From Macrosoma leucophasiata (taxonomy: Eukaryota > Arthropoda > Insecta > Lepidoptera > Hedylidae), in assembly GCA_036365455.1 (NCBI GenBank), contig JAWQUS010000009.1, positions 6,168,001 to 6,232,000 of the forward strand: a stretch of 64,000 nucleotides of DNA, written 5' to 3'. How positions within the stretch are numbered: position 1 is the stretch's first letter; every line of letters begins with the position of its first letter. A model generated the notes under the pieces. The model saw only the letters and a program-made list of their open reading frames with translations, was not told where the DNA came from and searched no databases. The translations under genes were made by a program, and so were the position numbers. Below are positions 53,801 to 55,712 of this stretch, piece by piece.

Positions 53801-55712
53801 TGTGATATAATATTAAACTACCTAATTTTTTAAATATATAAACTAGTTCGTATGTGTTATTAACTGTTCATGTAAGATTCAATATTAATATAATTAAGAA
53901 TTTTTGTATAATATTTGTAAAATAATGAGCTGTAAATATATTTTAATGAAACCGGGCAATGTTAAAGCTTGGCTTGAGTCCGCATGAGTGAATCGCAAGG
54001 AGCATGCCACCATGTCAGTAGCACTGGATGAGCCAAGGTAATGTGTGTGATTTATTTGTATTAATTGCCGCTCATTTATTTGTTCCAACGCCTTGTATCT
54101 CAGGTTTCTGCAGTCCTTGGTTGAATATGATGTGAACTTCATTTACATAATTGTTAATATATTGCTCAATAAGCATTCGTCATATTTAAATCGTGGGATT
54201 TGATAGTATCGGTGACGTTTGCCAGTTATTTAACAGTGTTAACTTGCAAATGTAACAAATTACAATAAGTATATCCTTTAGTCATTATAAACATGTTAAA
54301 TATTCATTAAGTCGGAAATATGTCCTTGAATAAAAAAAAAATTAAGGAGCCTACTCCAAAACCATAACTGGTGTTGTAAATGTCACGTCTAGTCGAAGAC
54401 AAATTGGTCGAGATTCGAAAAATATATCCTAAATGATTCTTGTTATTTCCATAAATAGGAAAAGATGGGAAAGGGATTTTCATGACAGTTGAGACGGTAA
54501 ATAAACGATGTAATATAATGTCAGATACCTTTACCATCAGCTGTGAAATTAGTATATTTGGCGTGATTTTAGAAAACTTTAGTAATGTGCAAAACCTACT
54601 TACAGATCTTAATTTTTTTAACAAATGATGACTGTCAACGAAAGTAGTTACAATAAATCTCTTCAGATTTTCTTTAAAAAAAAAGTGTAATTCAACCAAG
54701 AGACTGTATTTGAATGCAGCTTTCCTCGCTGTGTATATGCGTCACTGCTTTTTTTTGCACCTGCATGGCTCAGTCCCCGCTCTCTCTACAGGATAGCTGA
54801 TTCCAGGTCGGCTCCAAGAGATGGAGCGTACGTCCACGGACTGCTGATGGAGGGGGCGCGGTGGGATGTCCAGGCGGGCATCATTATGGACTCCAGGCTC
54901 AAAGATCTGTTCCCATCCATGCCGGTCATTAACGTCAGGGTAAGTTAGGTCTTATGTTGGTTTTGAGTCTTAGAATTTAAAGAACTGTTGAAGAGTGATA
55001 TCTTGATAATTTGTTTTCCCCATTCTTATGTACTTATAACAAGAGATAGTACGTCGTCGTACGATCTGTTACGTAGAAATCTGAAACAAGTAAAGGAAAC
55101 GTAAATAATTGATGAAAATTGCTGACGTTTCGAAAAATATTTATACCCACTACAGTAGTGAAACTATAAAAAAAAAATATAATAGAAATAGGTACATAAT
55201 ACAAAAAAATATCTTAAATATTTGAGATATAAACGAGGTTTTTTATGTAATGAAATAATGAAGGTGGCATGCACGCGTGCAGTTCACATGGATGTTAAGT
55301 GATGACTGTAGCCTATTAGACATCGACATGCGTTGCCACCCCTGAGACCCTAGGTGTCATGTCTCAGTGAAAGTTATTACGGAGCCATACATTACCATCT
55401 TTAATCTTACGTTTACATAACAAATTCCCTGGAAATAGGACTAAAAAAATTATAATAGAACAGAATTTCGTAAGACAAGCTTTTTTATAACTTTGTTTTT
55501 TTTATGAATAAAACTTTTTATTATTTATTTATTTAAATCTTCTCCAATAGGCAATAACCCAAGACAAGCAAGACCTACGCAACATGTACGAGTGTCCAGT
55601 TTACAAGACTCGGACCAGAGGCCCCACGTACGTGTGGACCTTCAACTTGAAGACCAAGGACAAGCCTTCCAAGTGGACCCTGGCTGGAGTTGCTCTTTTG
55701 CTGCAAATATAA
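8930..55712 (+). CDS. Outer-arm axonemal dynein heavy chain, beta class (DNAH9/11/17 type); 65 joined coding exons
   Basis: This is an AAA+ motor ATPase that drives outer-doublet sliding in motile cilia and flagella. The joined exons give 13,434 nt, 4,477 residues plus TAA, close to the roughly 4,460-4,490 of vertebrate DNAH9/17. Domains in order: N-terminal tail (about 1-1180); linker (about 1180-1800); AAA1 P-loop GPAGTGKT at 1856-1863 and Walker B CFDEFNRI at 1906-1913; AAA2 P-loop GNAGTGKT at 2137-2144; AAA3 P-loop GGAGCGKT at 2464-2471; AAA4 P-loop GVGGSGKQ at 2811-2818; stalk and microtubule-binding tip (about 3055-3380); AAA5, AAA6 and a C-terminal domain ending LLLQI. The start ATG at 8930 has A at -3 and G at +4, with an in-frame TAA at 8897. 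All exon phases agree. Several paralogues exist in this class (fly Dhc93AB, kl-5 and relatives), so I give no symbol. Confidence 0.95.
9964..10225. mobile_element. MITE with CATAGAGCAAC terminal inverted repeats
   Basis: The left end CATAGAGCAACTCGGCCACC is matched by the right end GGCCCGTGTTGCTCTATG. The body contains TATGACTACGAAACTCACAC and TTGACTTTAACAAAATACA, shared with the copy at 31,054. It lies in dynein intron 1, apparently within an older repeat whose text (ctactgctggaccaaagcc) ends at its left border. Confidence 0.6.
10412..10620 (+). repeat. Interspersed repeat, family D
   Basis: Contains GGCAAGCGGATTGGCGATCG, then TTGCGTTATTGCACTTA and CCGCCATTGTTCGG. Related copies lie at 49,848-50,115 (+) and 51,318-51,440 (-). 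No coding potential; intron 1. Confidence 0.5.
10700..10857 (+). CDS. Dynein heavy chain exon 2 (residues 105-157)
   Basis: Acceptor TGTTGTAG; GT completes Gly, giving [16 protein letters not shown]. Donor gtgaga, phase 0. N-terminal tail. Confidence 0.9.
10888..11120. repeat. Family A repeat, opposed pair of partial copies
   Basis: 10,888-11,047 is the minus orientation (starts TTTTTTTGTAATGGAAGTGG, ends GGGAAATTACAG). It is followed at once by a plus-orientation 3' fragment (GTCTATAGGTTGCAGTAATC to TTGCCACTTCCATTACAT). Intron 2. Confidence 0.6.
11310..11532 (+). CDS. Dynein heavy chain exon 3 (residues 158-231)
   Basis: Acceptor ATTCTCAG. It encodes [16 protein letters not shown] and [16 protein letters not shown], hallmarks of the DHC N-terminal tail. 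Ends in phase 1 before gtgagt. Confidence 0.92.
12338..12490 (+). CDS. Dynein heavy chain exon 4 (residues 232-282)
   Basis: Acceptor ATTTTTAG. AG completes Glu; reads [19 protein letters not shown]. Donor gtaaag, phase 1. Confidence 0.92.
12841..12990. mobile_element. MITE with CCCCTTATTC ends, diverged copy
   Basis: Same family as 3237 and 22,193 but in the other orientation and diverged. TTAA flanks both sides. Intron 4. Confidence 0.6.
13738..13949 (+). CDS. Dynein heavy chain exon 5 (residues 283-353)
   Basis: Acceptor AAATTGCAG. Reads [19 protein letters not shown] through [17 protein letters not shown]. Donor gtaaca, phase 0. Confidence 0.92.
13979..14260 (+). mobile_element. Family A repeat (SINE-like, A-rich tail)
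   Basis: Begins GTGGTAGAGCTCCAGTGACG, passes TACCTAATATACTTGCCGCT and GTTCAGCACTATCGTGTTCC, and ends GCCACTTTTATTACATTAAA. The A-rich end suggests reverse transcription. The head recalls a tRNA start, but no good B box is seen. It begins about 30 bp after the exon 5 donor. Confidence 0.65.
14349..14645 (+). mobile_element. tRNA-derived SINE (family B)
   Basis: The head TGCCTCAGTAGTATAGTGG carries an A box and GGGTTCGATTCCTGGGT a B box. The body is TTATCTCTGGTTCTATTG, GGCCACATGGGCCAAAATA, then the tail GGCGTGAAGTTAC. Other copies are at 43,862 and 47,108. Confidence 0.65.
14647..15090. repeat. Perfect inverted repeat built from family A sequence, around (TA)n
   Basis: 14,691-14,781 and 14,865-14,955 are exact reverse complements over 91 nt (for example GATACGGCGTATTACGCC on the left against GGCGTAATACGCCGTATC on the right). 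They are separated by 83 nt that include an uninterrupted (TA)n of about 40 nt. Both arms are family A sequence. The right side continues as a degraded family A copy to about 15,090. Intron 5. Confidence 0.85.
15133..15648 (+). CDS. Dynein heavy chain exon 6 (residues 354-525)
   Basis: Large 172-codon exon in phase 0 at both ends. It encodes [20 protein letters not shown] through STLESIFK of the tail. Acceptor CCTTTGTAG, donor gtaact. Confidence 0.93.
15733..15843 (+). CDS. Dynein heavy chain exon 7 (residues 526-562)
   Basis: Thirty-seven codons, [18 protein letters not shown] through LVSCE. Acceptor GATTTTCAG, donor gtaagt, phase 0. Confidence 0.92.
16355..16509 (+). CDS. Dynein heavy chain exon 8 (residues 563-613)
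   Basis: Encodes [29 protein letters not shown] and SFRNLPHP, a conserved tail block. Ends in phase 2 before gtaagt. Confidence 0.92.
16809..16998 (+). CDS. Dynein heavy chain exon 9 (residues 614-677)
   Basis: The first G completes Pro (CC|G). Reads [17 protein letters not shown] through LVLNFSPE. Donor gtaagt. Confidence 0.9.
17051..17236 (+). mobile_element. Non-autonomous Helitron-like element
   Basis: TCCCTACTAATATTAAAAAT start, CTGTCTGTCTGTCTG tract, GAAATTTGGTACAGAGATAG, then GGGTGAAGCCGCGGGC and CTAGT. Sister of the element at 8380. Intron 9. Confidence 0.65.
17365..17626 (+). CDS. Dynein heavy chain exon 10 (residues 678-764)
   Basis: The acceptor TTAATTTAG keeps the frame ([18 protein letters not shown]). 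A second AG seven bases on would break it. Ends in phase 1 after NQLNWNSN before gtatct. Confidence 0.88.
17707..17855 (+). CDS. Dynein heavy chain exon 11 (residues 765-814)
   Basis: AT completes Asp: [20 protein letters not shown] through KEGKK. Acceptor ATTTTCAG, donor gtattc. Confidence 0.9.
17935..18230 (-). mobile_element. Family A repeat, near full length
   Basis: Minus orientation, from the T-rich end TTTTTTTATGTAATGAAAGT to GGAGCTCTACCACCAGT. Contains a short TA run at 18,005. Intron 11. Confidence 0.7.
18265..18476 (+). CDS. Dynein heavy chain exon 12 (residues 815-884)
   Basis: [17 protein letters not shown] through [12 protein letters not shown]. Acceptor CATATTCTAG, donor gtatat, phase 2. 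Confidence 0.9.
18561..18846 (+). CDS. Dynein heavy chain exon 13 (residues 885-980)
   Basis: C completes Ser; [19 protein letters not shown], then [13 protein letters not shown]. Acceptor GTTTGCAG, donor gtattt. Confidence 0.92.
18929..19207 (+). CDS. Dynein heavy chain exon 14 (residues 981-1073)
   Basis: [19 protein letters not shown] through NCWFQ; 93 codons, phase 0 at both ends. Donor gttagt. Confidence 0.92.
19277..19563 (-). mobile_element. Family A repeat, near full length
   Basis: Minus orientation, from TTTTTTATGTAATGAAAGTG to CTGGAACTCTACCACCAG, filling most of intron 14. Confidence 0.7.
19600..19735 (+). CDS. Dynein heavy chain exon 15 (residues 1074-1118), GC donor
   Basis: [18 protein letters not shown] through FIRDADE. 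The exon ends GAA-G before gcaagt: no GT fits the frame, and GC with a strong remaining consensus is the accepted minor donor type. Confidence 0.88.
19838..20019 (+). CDS. Dynein heavy chain exon 16 (residues 1119-1179)
   Basis: GC completes Gly: [20 protein letters not shown] through EEVNVLLQ. Donor gtacgc. A diverged copy of the 3' two-thirds of this exon and its intron lies at 59,148. Confidence 0.92.
20335..20493 (+). CDS. Dynein heavy chain exon 17 (residues 1180-1232)
   Basis: [20 protein letters not shown] through REVFKRYE. Near the beginning of the linker region. Donor gtgaat. Confidence 0.92.
20598..21219. mobile_element. pogo/Tigger-like MITE
   Basis: Ends are CAGTATGACCCGTTTAAGAC and the inverse of GTATTAAGCGGCTTCTACTG, flanked by TA on both sides. 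CAGTA...TACTG ends with a TA target site are typical of pogo/Tigger transposons of the Tc1/mariner group. The 622-bp interior repeats 'cgtattaa/cttaagcg' motifs near both ends and has no transposase frame. Intron 17. Confidence 0.65.
21341..21514 (+). CDS. Dynein heavy chain exon 18 (residues 1233-1290)
   Basis: [20 protein letters not shown] through CRKELRMLK. Acceptor CTTTGTAG, donor gtaacc; phase 0. Confidence 0.92.
21756..21901 (+). CDS. Dynein heavy chain exon 19 (residues 1291-1338)
   Basis: The acceptor GCATTCCAG keeps the frame: [20 protein letters not shown], then [16 protein letters not shown]. Ends in phase 2 before gtaagc. Confidence 0.9.
22193..22338. mobile_element. 146-bp MITE with CCCCCTTATTC ends
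   Basis: Nearly identical to, and the same length as, the copy at 3237-3382. Target duplication unclear (TAG/TAT). Intron 19. Confidence 0.7.
22510..22636 (+). CDS. Dynein heavy chain exon 20 (residues 1339-1381)
   Basis: T completes Ser: [16 protein letters not shown], then [20 protein letters not shown], a highly conserved linker block. Donor gtgatg, phase 0. Confidence 0.94.
22974..23003 (+). CDS. Candidate 30-nt cassette micro-exon ([10 protein letters not shown])
   Basis: A strong acceptor (TTATTATTCACAG) and donor (gtaagt) flank exactly 10 codons with no stop. Inclusion would add [10 protein letters not shown] between exons 20 and 21 without changing the frame. The direct join of exons 20 and 21 already aligns well with vertebrate DNAH9/17, so I leave this out of the main model. 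Confidence 0.35.
23398..23643 (+). CDS. Dynein heavy chain exon 21 (residues 1382-1463)
   Basis: [20 protein letters not shown], then [16 protein letters not shown], then [10 protein letters not shown]. Acceptor CTAAACAG, donor gtatgt. Confidence 0.93.
23723..23947 (+). CDS. Dynein heavy chain exon 22 (residues 1464-1538)
   Basis: [19 protein letters not shown], then [17 protein letters not shown]. This is one of the most conserved parts of the linker. Acceptor AACCCAAAG, donor gtaaac. Confidence 0.94.
24029..24255 (+). CDS. Dynein heavy chain exon 23 (residues 1539-1613)
   Basis: Includes [20 protein letters not shown] and [11 protein letters not shown], diagnostic of dynein linkers. Ends in phase 2 before gttcgc. 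Confidence 0.95.
24399..24540 (+). CDS. Dynein heavy chain exon 24 (residues 1614-1661)
   Basis: G completes Arg: [15 protein letters not shown], then [16 protein letters not shown]. Donor gtaagt. Confidence 0.92.
24828..25240 (+). CDS. Dynein heavy chain exon 25 (residues 1662-1798)
   Basis: [16 protein letters not shown], then [30 protein letters not shown] and [16 protein letters not shown]. This is the end of the linker leading to AAA1. Ends in phase 2 before gttctg. Confidence 0.95.
25731..25866 (+). CDS. Dynein heavy chain exon 26 (residues 1799-1844)
   Basis: [20 protein letters not shown], then [20 protein letters not shown]. Start of AAA1. Donor gtaata. Confidence 0.95.
25962..26096 (+). 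CDS. Dynein heavy chain exon 27 (residues 1845-1889): AAA1 P-loop
   Basis: [20 protein letters not shown] carries the main catalytic Walker A motif (G1856-T1863), then [23 protein letters not shown]1 is the principal ATPase site. Donor gtaaaa. Confidence 0.96.
26170..26300 (+). CDS. Dynein heavy chain exon 28 (residues 1890-1932): AAA1 Walker B
   Basis: [20 protein letters not shown] with Walker B DE at 1908-1909, then [17 protein letters not shown]. Phase 2 before gtatgc. Confidence 0.96.
26386..26719 (+). CDS. Dynein heavy chain exon 29 (residues 1933-2044): AAA1
   Basis: Contains sensor-I-like [17 protein letters not shown], then [20 protein letters not shown] and [20 protein letters not shown]. 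Donor gtaagt, phase 0. Confidence 0.96.
26806..27518 (+). CDS. Dynein heavy chain exon 30 (residues 2045-2281): AAA2
   Basis: This is the largest exon. [18 protein letters not shown] follows AAA1; P-loop GNAGTGKT at 2137-2144; then [20 protein letters not shown] and [21 protein letters not shown]2 binds nucleotide structurally in known dyneins. Phase 2 before gtaagt. Confidence 0.96.
27645..27946 (+). CDS. Dynein heavy chain exon 31 (residues 2282-2382)
   Basis: G completes Pro: [12 protein letters not shown], then [16 protein letters not shown] and [16 protein letters not shown]. Phase 1 before gtaagt. Confidence 0.95.
28150..28340 (+). other. Promoter-like or LTR-like stretch in intron 31
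   Basis: A TATAAAG box at about 28,189 is followed by CGAAACAACG runs, AGACCGAAACGACAGAAAC and ATGGTAAGTGAG, which looks like a splice donor. This arrangement recalls the end of a retrovirus-like LTR, but no partner LTR or gag/pol sequence is visible. Confidence 0.25.
28871..29194. repeat. GC-rich imperfect inverted repeat (MITE-like)
   Basis: Outer arms AGGGTCATAGCT and AGCTATGACCCT; inner arms GCAAGCCGTTAACGCGCGGG (28,987) and CCCGCGCGTTGACGGCTTGC (about 29,094). No coding sequence. Intron 31, followed by a Helitron 3' end fragment. Confidence 0.6.
29229..29268 (+). mobile_element. Helitron-like 3' end fragment
   Basis: CGACATCCACGCGGGCGAAG, then CAGCTAGT; the same terminus as at 1032 and 8573. 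It ends 23 bp before exon 32. Confidence 0.45.
29291..29445 (+). CDS. Dynein heavy chain exon 32 (residues 2383-2434)
   Basis: AA completes Glu: [16 protein letters not shown], then [18 protein letters not shown]. Acceptor TTTTGTGCAG, donor gtgatt. Confidence 0.93.
29586..29722 (+). CDS. Dynein heavy chain exon 33 (residues 2435-2479): AAA3 P-loop
   Basis: [20 protein letters not shown], then [20 protein letters not shown] with Walker A at 2464-2471. AAA3 is a regulatory nucleotide site. Phase 2, donor gtatgt. Confidence 0.93.
29791..30257 (+). CDS. Dynein heavy chain exon 34 (residues 2480-2635): AAA3
   Basis: A completes Gly, then [40 protein letters not shown] (Walker B) and [20 protein letters not shown]. 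Phase 1 before gtaagt. Confidence 0.95.
30472..30557 (+). mobile_element. tRNA-derived SINE family C, body fragment
   Basis: ATGGCCTACAGATATTTCTT through GGGTGTTTGTGTATGTGCTG. The tRNA-like head is missing. Intron 34. Confidence 0.5.
30633..30748 (+). CDS. Dynein heavy chain exon 35 (residues 2636-2674)
   Basis: CG completes Thr: [19 protein letters not shown], then [17 protein letters not shown], the conserved end of AAA3. Donor gtaaat. Confidence 0.95.
31054..31344. mobile_element. MITE with CATAGAGCAAC ends, second copy
   Basis: CATAGAGCAACAAGGGCTAC to CCCACGTTACTCTATG, with the same internal text as 9964-10,225. Intron 35. Confidence 0.6.
31547..31708 (+). CDS. Dynein heavy chain exon 36 (residues 2675-2728)
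   Basis: [20 protein letters not shown], then [16 protein letters not shown]. Donor gtaaca, phase 0. Confidence 0.94.
32620..32690 (-). mobile_element. LINE 3' stub (short)
   Basis: The text GCACGCCAGGTCTCTAACGG and GGTAGGCAGAGTGTGGAGCG is the minus-strand version of the LINE end at 45,810-46,120. Intron 36. Confidence 0.45.
32905..33300 (-). mobile_element. 3' end of a LINE (reverse-transcriptase C-terminus)
   Basis: The minus strand from 33,284 to 32,967 reads [20 protein letters not shown], then [17 protein letters not shown], with the LWN-LP signature of Jockey/CR1-type polymerases. It is followed by a 3' region (ccatcaggtggcccgtctgc) and an A-rich end at about 32,910. 5'-truncated. Intron 36. 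Confidence 0.65.
33374..33573 (+). CDS. Dynein heavy chain exon 37 (residues 2729-2794)
   Basis: [19 protein letters not shown], then [16 protein letters not shown]. The intron before it is 1.67 kb and carries LINE stubs. Phase 2 before gtaaat. Confidence 0.94.
33901..34057 (+). CDS. Dynein heavy chain exon 38 (residues 2795-2847): AAA4 P-loop
   Basis: [17 protein letters not shown], then [19 protein letters not shown] with Walker A at 2811-2818. Donor gttagt, phase 0. Confidence 0.95.
34872..35060 (+). CDS. Dynein heavy chain exon 39 (residues 2848-2910)
   Basis: [18 protein letters not shown], then [20 protein letters not shown] and [14 protein letters not shown]. Acceptor CTACTTACAG, donor gtaaat. 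Confidence 0.94.
35249..35488 (+). CDS. Dynein heavy chain exon 40 (residues 2911-2990)
   Basis: [20 protein letters not shown], then [20 protein letters not shown] and [18 protein letters not shown]. End of AAA4. Donor gtaagt. Confidence 0.95.
35703..35893 (+). CDS. Dynein heavy chain exon 41 (residues 2991-3053)
   Basis: [19 protein letters not shown], then [20 protein letters not shown]. Leads into the stalk. Phase 2 before gtgaga. Confidence 0.94.
36319..36488 (+). CDS. Dynein heavy chain exon 42 (residues 3054-3110): stalk helix CC1
   Basis: G completes Arg: [19 protein letters not shown], then [19 protein letters not shown], a heptad-rich coiled coil. Phase 1 before gtacgt. Confidence 0.95.
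36820..37082 (+). CDS. Dynein heavy chain exon 43 (residues 3111-3198): CC1 to microtubule-binding tip
   Basis: [20 protein letters not shown], then [20 protein letters not shown], the entry to the microtubule-binding domain, then [16 protein letters not shown]. Donor gtaata. Confidence 0.95.
37331..37451 (+). CDS. Dynein heavy chain exon 44 (residues 3199-3238): microtubule-binding tip
   Basis: [20 protein letters not shown], then [15 protein letters not shown]. Phase 1 before gtatgg. Confidence 0.93.
37737..37912 (+). CDS. Dynein heavy chain exon 45 (residues 3239-3297): tip and start of CC2
   Basis: AA completes Glu: [20 protein letters not shown], then [20 protein letters not shown]. 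Donor gtgagt. Confidence 0.94.
38039..38807. mobile_element. Foldback element with about 60-bp terminal inverted repeats
   Basis: The left end TATTTTTATATTGTAAACGG through ATCGAAATATTTACCTCGA is mirrored by TCGAGGTAAATATTTCGAT through CCGTTTACAATATAAAAATA on the right, with few mismatches. The interior carries CGACGTTTCGGCCG and a nested 5S-derived SINE (38,295-38,665). Intron 45. Confidence 0.8.
38295..38665 (+). mobile_element. 5S-rRNA-derived SINE, full length
   Basis: 5S-like head: AAGCGATCTGCTCGGTTAAG, GGGCGCGGTCGGGTAG, GATGGGTGACCGC. Body: TTCGGAGGGCACGTTAAGCC. 3' part: ACATCCGACAGCGGGTTGGC, GGAGCAGCGTGGTGGAGTAA, CCCAGCAGTGGGACGTATAA. Tail: (ATT)n. It sits inside the foldback element. 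Confidence 0.75.
39127..39275 (-). mobile_element. LINE 3' stub
   Basis: TCCCTAACGGGGTAGGCAGA, then CGCCAGATATCCCGGTCCTG and TCTTCATACATGCACGCCGA; the inverse of the polymerase C-terminal text at 45,990-46,120. Intron 45. Confidence 0.55.
39311..39480 (+). CDS. Dynein heavy chain exon 46 (residues 3298-3353): stalk helix CC2
   Basis: [20 protein letters not shown], then [19 protein letters not shown]. Phase 2 before gtaatt. Confidence 0.94.
40272..40410 (+). CDS. Dynein heavy chain exon 47 (residues 3354-3400): AAA5 start
   Basis: T completes Asn: [20 protein letters not shown], then [15 protein letters not shown] Helitron-like element begins about 15 bp after its donor gtacga. Confidence 0.93.
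40426..40581 (+). mobile_element. Helitron-like element
   Basis: TCTATACTAATAATTATAAA start and CGGGGCGCTAGT end, with TGAACCGATTTCAAAAAATT inside. Begins 15 bp after the exon 47 donor. Confidence 0.5.
40696..40860 (+). CDS. Dynein heavy chain exon 48 (residues 3401-3455): AAA5
   Basis: [18 protein letters not shown], then [19 protein letters not shown] and RWPLMIDPQ. Donor gtattt. Confidence 0.95.
41049..41242 (+). CDS. Dynein heavy chain exon 49 (residues 3456-3519): AAA5
   Basis: [18 protein letters not shown], then [20 protein letters not shown]. Phase 2 before gtacgt. Confidence 0.94.
41394..41763 (+). CDS. Dynein heavy chain exon 50 (residues 3520-3643): AAA5
   Basis: [20 protein letters not shown], then [18 protein letters not shown] and [19 protein letters not shown]. 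Donor gttagt. Confidence 0.95.
42125..42265 (+). CDS. Dynein heavy chain exon 51 (residues 3644-3690)
   Basis: [20 protein letters not shown], then [20 protein letters not shown]. Donor gtaaat. Confidence 0.94.
42392..42562 (+). CDS. Dynein heavy chain exon 52 (residues 3691-3747)
   Basis: [19 protein letters not shown], then [20 protein letters not shown]. Codons are strikingly G/C-ending compared with exon 50. Donor gtaatc. Confidence 0.94.
42720..42885 (+). mobile_element. Family A repeat, 5'-truncated copy
   Basis: CTTGGGTCTCAGAGGTGGCA through TTTGCCACCATCGTTACATA plus an A run. Intron 52. Confidence 0.6.
43090..43326 (+). CDS. Dynein heavy chain exon 53 (residues 3748-3826)
   Basis: [20 protein letters not shown], then [20 protein letters not shown]. 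Acceptor ATAAACAG, donor gtaatc. Confidence 0.93.
43585..43664 (+). CDS. Dynein heavy chain exon 54 (residues 3827-3852)
   Basis: [20 protein letters not shown], then RMTYAV, a strongly conserved DHC motif. Phase 2 before gtaagt. Confidence 0.95.
43862..44168 (+). mobile_element. tRNA-derived SINE (family B)
   Basis: TGCCTCGGAAGCCTAGTGG (A box), GGGTTCGATTCCCGGGT (B box), then TTATCTCTGGTTCTATTG and GGGGATTACAGGCGTGAAGT. Intron 54. Confidence 0.7.
44191..44388 (-). mobile_element. tRNA-derived SINE (family C), full length
   Basis: Minus strand head GACGACCCGGTTAGTCCAGC with CGCGGGTTCGATCCC, body as at 6295-6492. It lies tail-to-tail with the family B SINE only 23 bp away. Intron 54. Confidence 0.65.
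44479..44755 (+). CDS. Dynein heavy chain exon 55 (residues 3853-3945): AAA6 region
   Basis: [19 protein letters not shown], then [20 protein letters not shown] and [17 protein letters not shown]. Donor gtaata. Confidence 0.95.
45209..45400 (+). CDS. Dynein heavy chain exon 56 (residues 3946-4009): AAA6 region
   Basis: [18 protein letters not shown], then [20 protein letters not shown] and [13 protein letters not shown]. Donor gtattg. Confidence 0.95.
45810..46120 (+). mobile_element. 3' end of a LINE (reverse-transcriptase C-terminus)
   Basis: Open frame with [20 protein letters not shown], then [15 protein letters not shown] and [19 protein letters not shown], the familiar C-terminal tail of insect non-LTR polymerases, ending soon after YPVRDLA. 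5'-truncated. Intron 56. Confidence 0.7.
46192..46363 (+). CDS. Dynein heavy chain exon 57 (residues 4010-4066)
   Basis: [19 protein letters not shown], then [20 protein letters not shown] and [10 protein letters not shown]. Phase 1 before gtgagt. Confidence 0.95.
46549..46720 (-). mobile_element. Helitron-like element, decayed
   Basis: Starts ACTAGTGGCTCGCCCCGGCT (the inverse of a ...CTAGT 3' end) with CACACGGG, followed by AATCGGTGCAGTTG text. Intron 57. Confidence 0.4.
46895..47070 (+). CDS. Dynein heavy chain exon 58 (residues 4067-4125)
   Basis: GC completes Gly: [17 protein letters not shown], then [20 protein letters not shown]. Donor gtatga. Confidence 0.95.
47108..47430 (+). mobile_element. 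tRNA-derived SINE (family B)
   Basis: TGCCTCGGTAGCCTAGTAG, GGGTTCGATTCCCTGGTAG and GGCGTGAAGTTACG, close to the copy at 43,862. Intron 58. Confidence 0.7.
47811..48073 (+). mobile_element. Family A repeat
   Basis: CGAGCTCCAGTGACGGAGCT to CTCACCATTACATAAAAAA, with a small deletion before the tail. Intron 58. Confidence 0.65.
48186..48428 (+). CDS. Dynein heavy chain exon 59 (residues 4126-4206): C-terminal domain
   Basis: [20 protein letters not shown], then [20 protein letters not shown] and REDK. Donor gtataa. Confidence 0.95.
48882..49155 (-). mobile_element. 5S-rRNA-derived SINE, minus orientation
   Basis: Reads in reverse: GCTGGGCACGAGTTTCTCGC, CCGCCCTTATGGCCTCCGAC, TAACCGAGTAGATCGCTTCC, CAAGCGCGCTTC. 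More diverged than the others; the GGTCGGTCC block is missing. It ends 61 bp before exon 60. Confidence 0.7.
49216..49398 (+). CDS. Dynein heavy chain exon 60 (residues 4207-4267): C-terminal domain
   Basis: [20 protein letters not shown], then [19 protein letters not shown] and LRELDLGLK. Donor gtaagt. Confidence 0.95.
49533..49830 (+). mobile_element. Family A repeat, full length with A tail
   Basis: ACTGGTGGTAGAGCTCCAGT to TTTGCCACTTTTATTACATA followed by 19 A residues. The best full-length copy in the window. Intron 60. Confidence 0.75.
49848..50115 (+). repeat. Interspersed repeat, family D
   Basis: CATCATCGTCATCATTTCAA, then GACGTCCACTGCCGGACAAA, GGATTGGCAATCGCAGTGG and CTAGAAGGCGGTAGGGTCG. 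Intron 60. Confidence 0.55.
50219..50278 (+). CDS. Dynein heavy chain exon 61 (residues 4268-4287)
   Basis: Exactly 20 codons, [20 protein letters not shown], phase 0 at both ends. Acceptor TATATTTTAG, donor gtgagt. Confidence 0.93.
50598..51168. mobile_element. Two family A repeats in head-to-head inverted array
   Basis: 50,598-50,882 is minus and 50,898-51,168 is plus, with about 15 bp between them. Together they form an imperfect foldback of nearly 280 bp per arm, ending 18 bp before exon 62. Confidence 0.7.
51187..51300 (+). CDS. Dynein heavy chain exon 62 (residues 4288-4325)
   Basis: [20 protein letters not shown], then [12 protein letters not shown]. Acceptor ATCCTGCAG, donor gtaagt. 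Confidence 0.94.
51318..51440 (-). repeat. Interspersed repeat, family D
   Basis: Inverse of the 10,412 copy (TGGCGTCGGGACGTGACGAC, CCACTAGCGCAGTCAGTCAA, CGAACAATGG). Intron 62. Confidence 0.5.
51450..51619 (+). mobile_element. 5S-rRNA-derived SINE, internally deleted
   Basis: The 5S-like head and body to CCGTCGGTCCCAGTTGCTAT, then a jump to the TATTATT tail. It ends about 23 bp before exon 63. Confidence 0.7.
51643..51791 (+). CDS. Dynein heavy chain exon 63 (residues 4326-4374)
   Basis: [20 protein letters not shown], then [20 protein letters not shown]. The acceptor ATATCACCCAG lies about 20 bp after a 5S-derived SINE. Phase 2 before gtgagt. Confidence 0.94.
51792..54791. other. Intron 63 (3.0 kb)
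   Basis: Largest dynein intron. It holds one family A repeat (52,186-52,471, minus; TTATGAAAGTGGCAAACAAG to CACTGGAGCTCTACCACG). The remainder is AT-rich. Minus-strand open frames at 53,894-54,142 and 54,307-54,699 match no family I recognise. Confidence 0.6.
52186..52471 (-). mobile_element. Family A repeat, near full length
   Basis: From TTTTTTTCTATGTTATGAAA to CTGGAGCTCTACCACG, minus orientation. Confidence 0.7.
54792..54939 (+). CDS. Dynein heavy chain exon 64 (residues 4375-4424)
   Basis: G completes Thr: [20 protein letters not shown], then [21 protein letters not shown] 3.0-kb intron precedes it. Donor gtaagt. Confidence 0.94.
55238..55402 (-). mobile_element. Family A repeat, partial
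   Basis: TTTTTTATGTAATGAAATAA to GGAGCCATACATTACCATC; the head is missing. Intron 64. Confidence 0.55.
55551..55712 (+). CDS. Dynein heavy chain exon 65 (residues 4425-4477 and stop)
   Basis: Terminal exon: [20 protein letters not shown], then [20 protein letters not shown] and [10 protein letters not shown], ending TAA at 55710-55712. The C-terminus matches the class exactly in length and sequence style. Confidence 0.96.
   Translation, partial: AITQDKQDLRNMYECPVYKTRTRGPTYVWTFNLKTKDKPSKWTLAGVALLLQI

Noticed and set aside
54307..54699. 130-codon open frame on the minus strand in intron 63
   Set aside because: Low-complexity, AT-rich, no conserved motif; chance opening in non-coding DNA is more likely.
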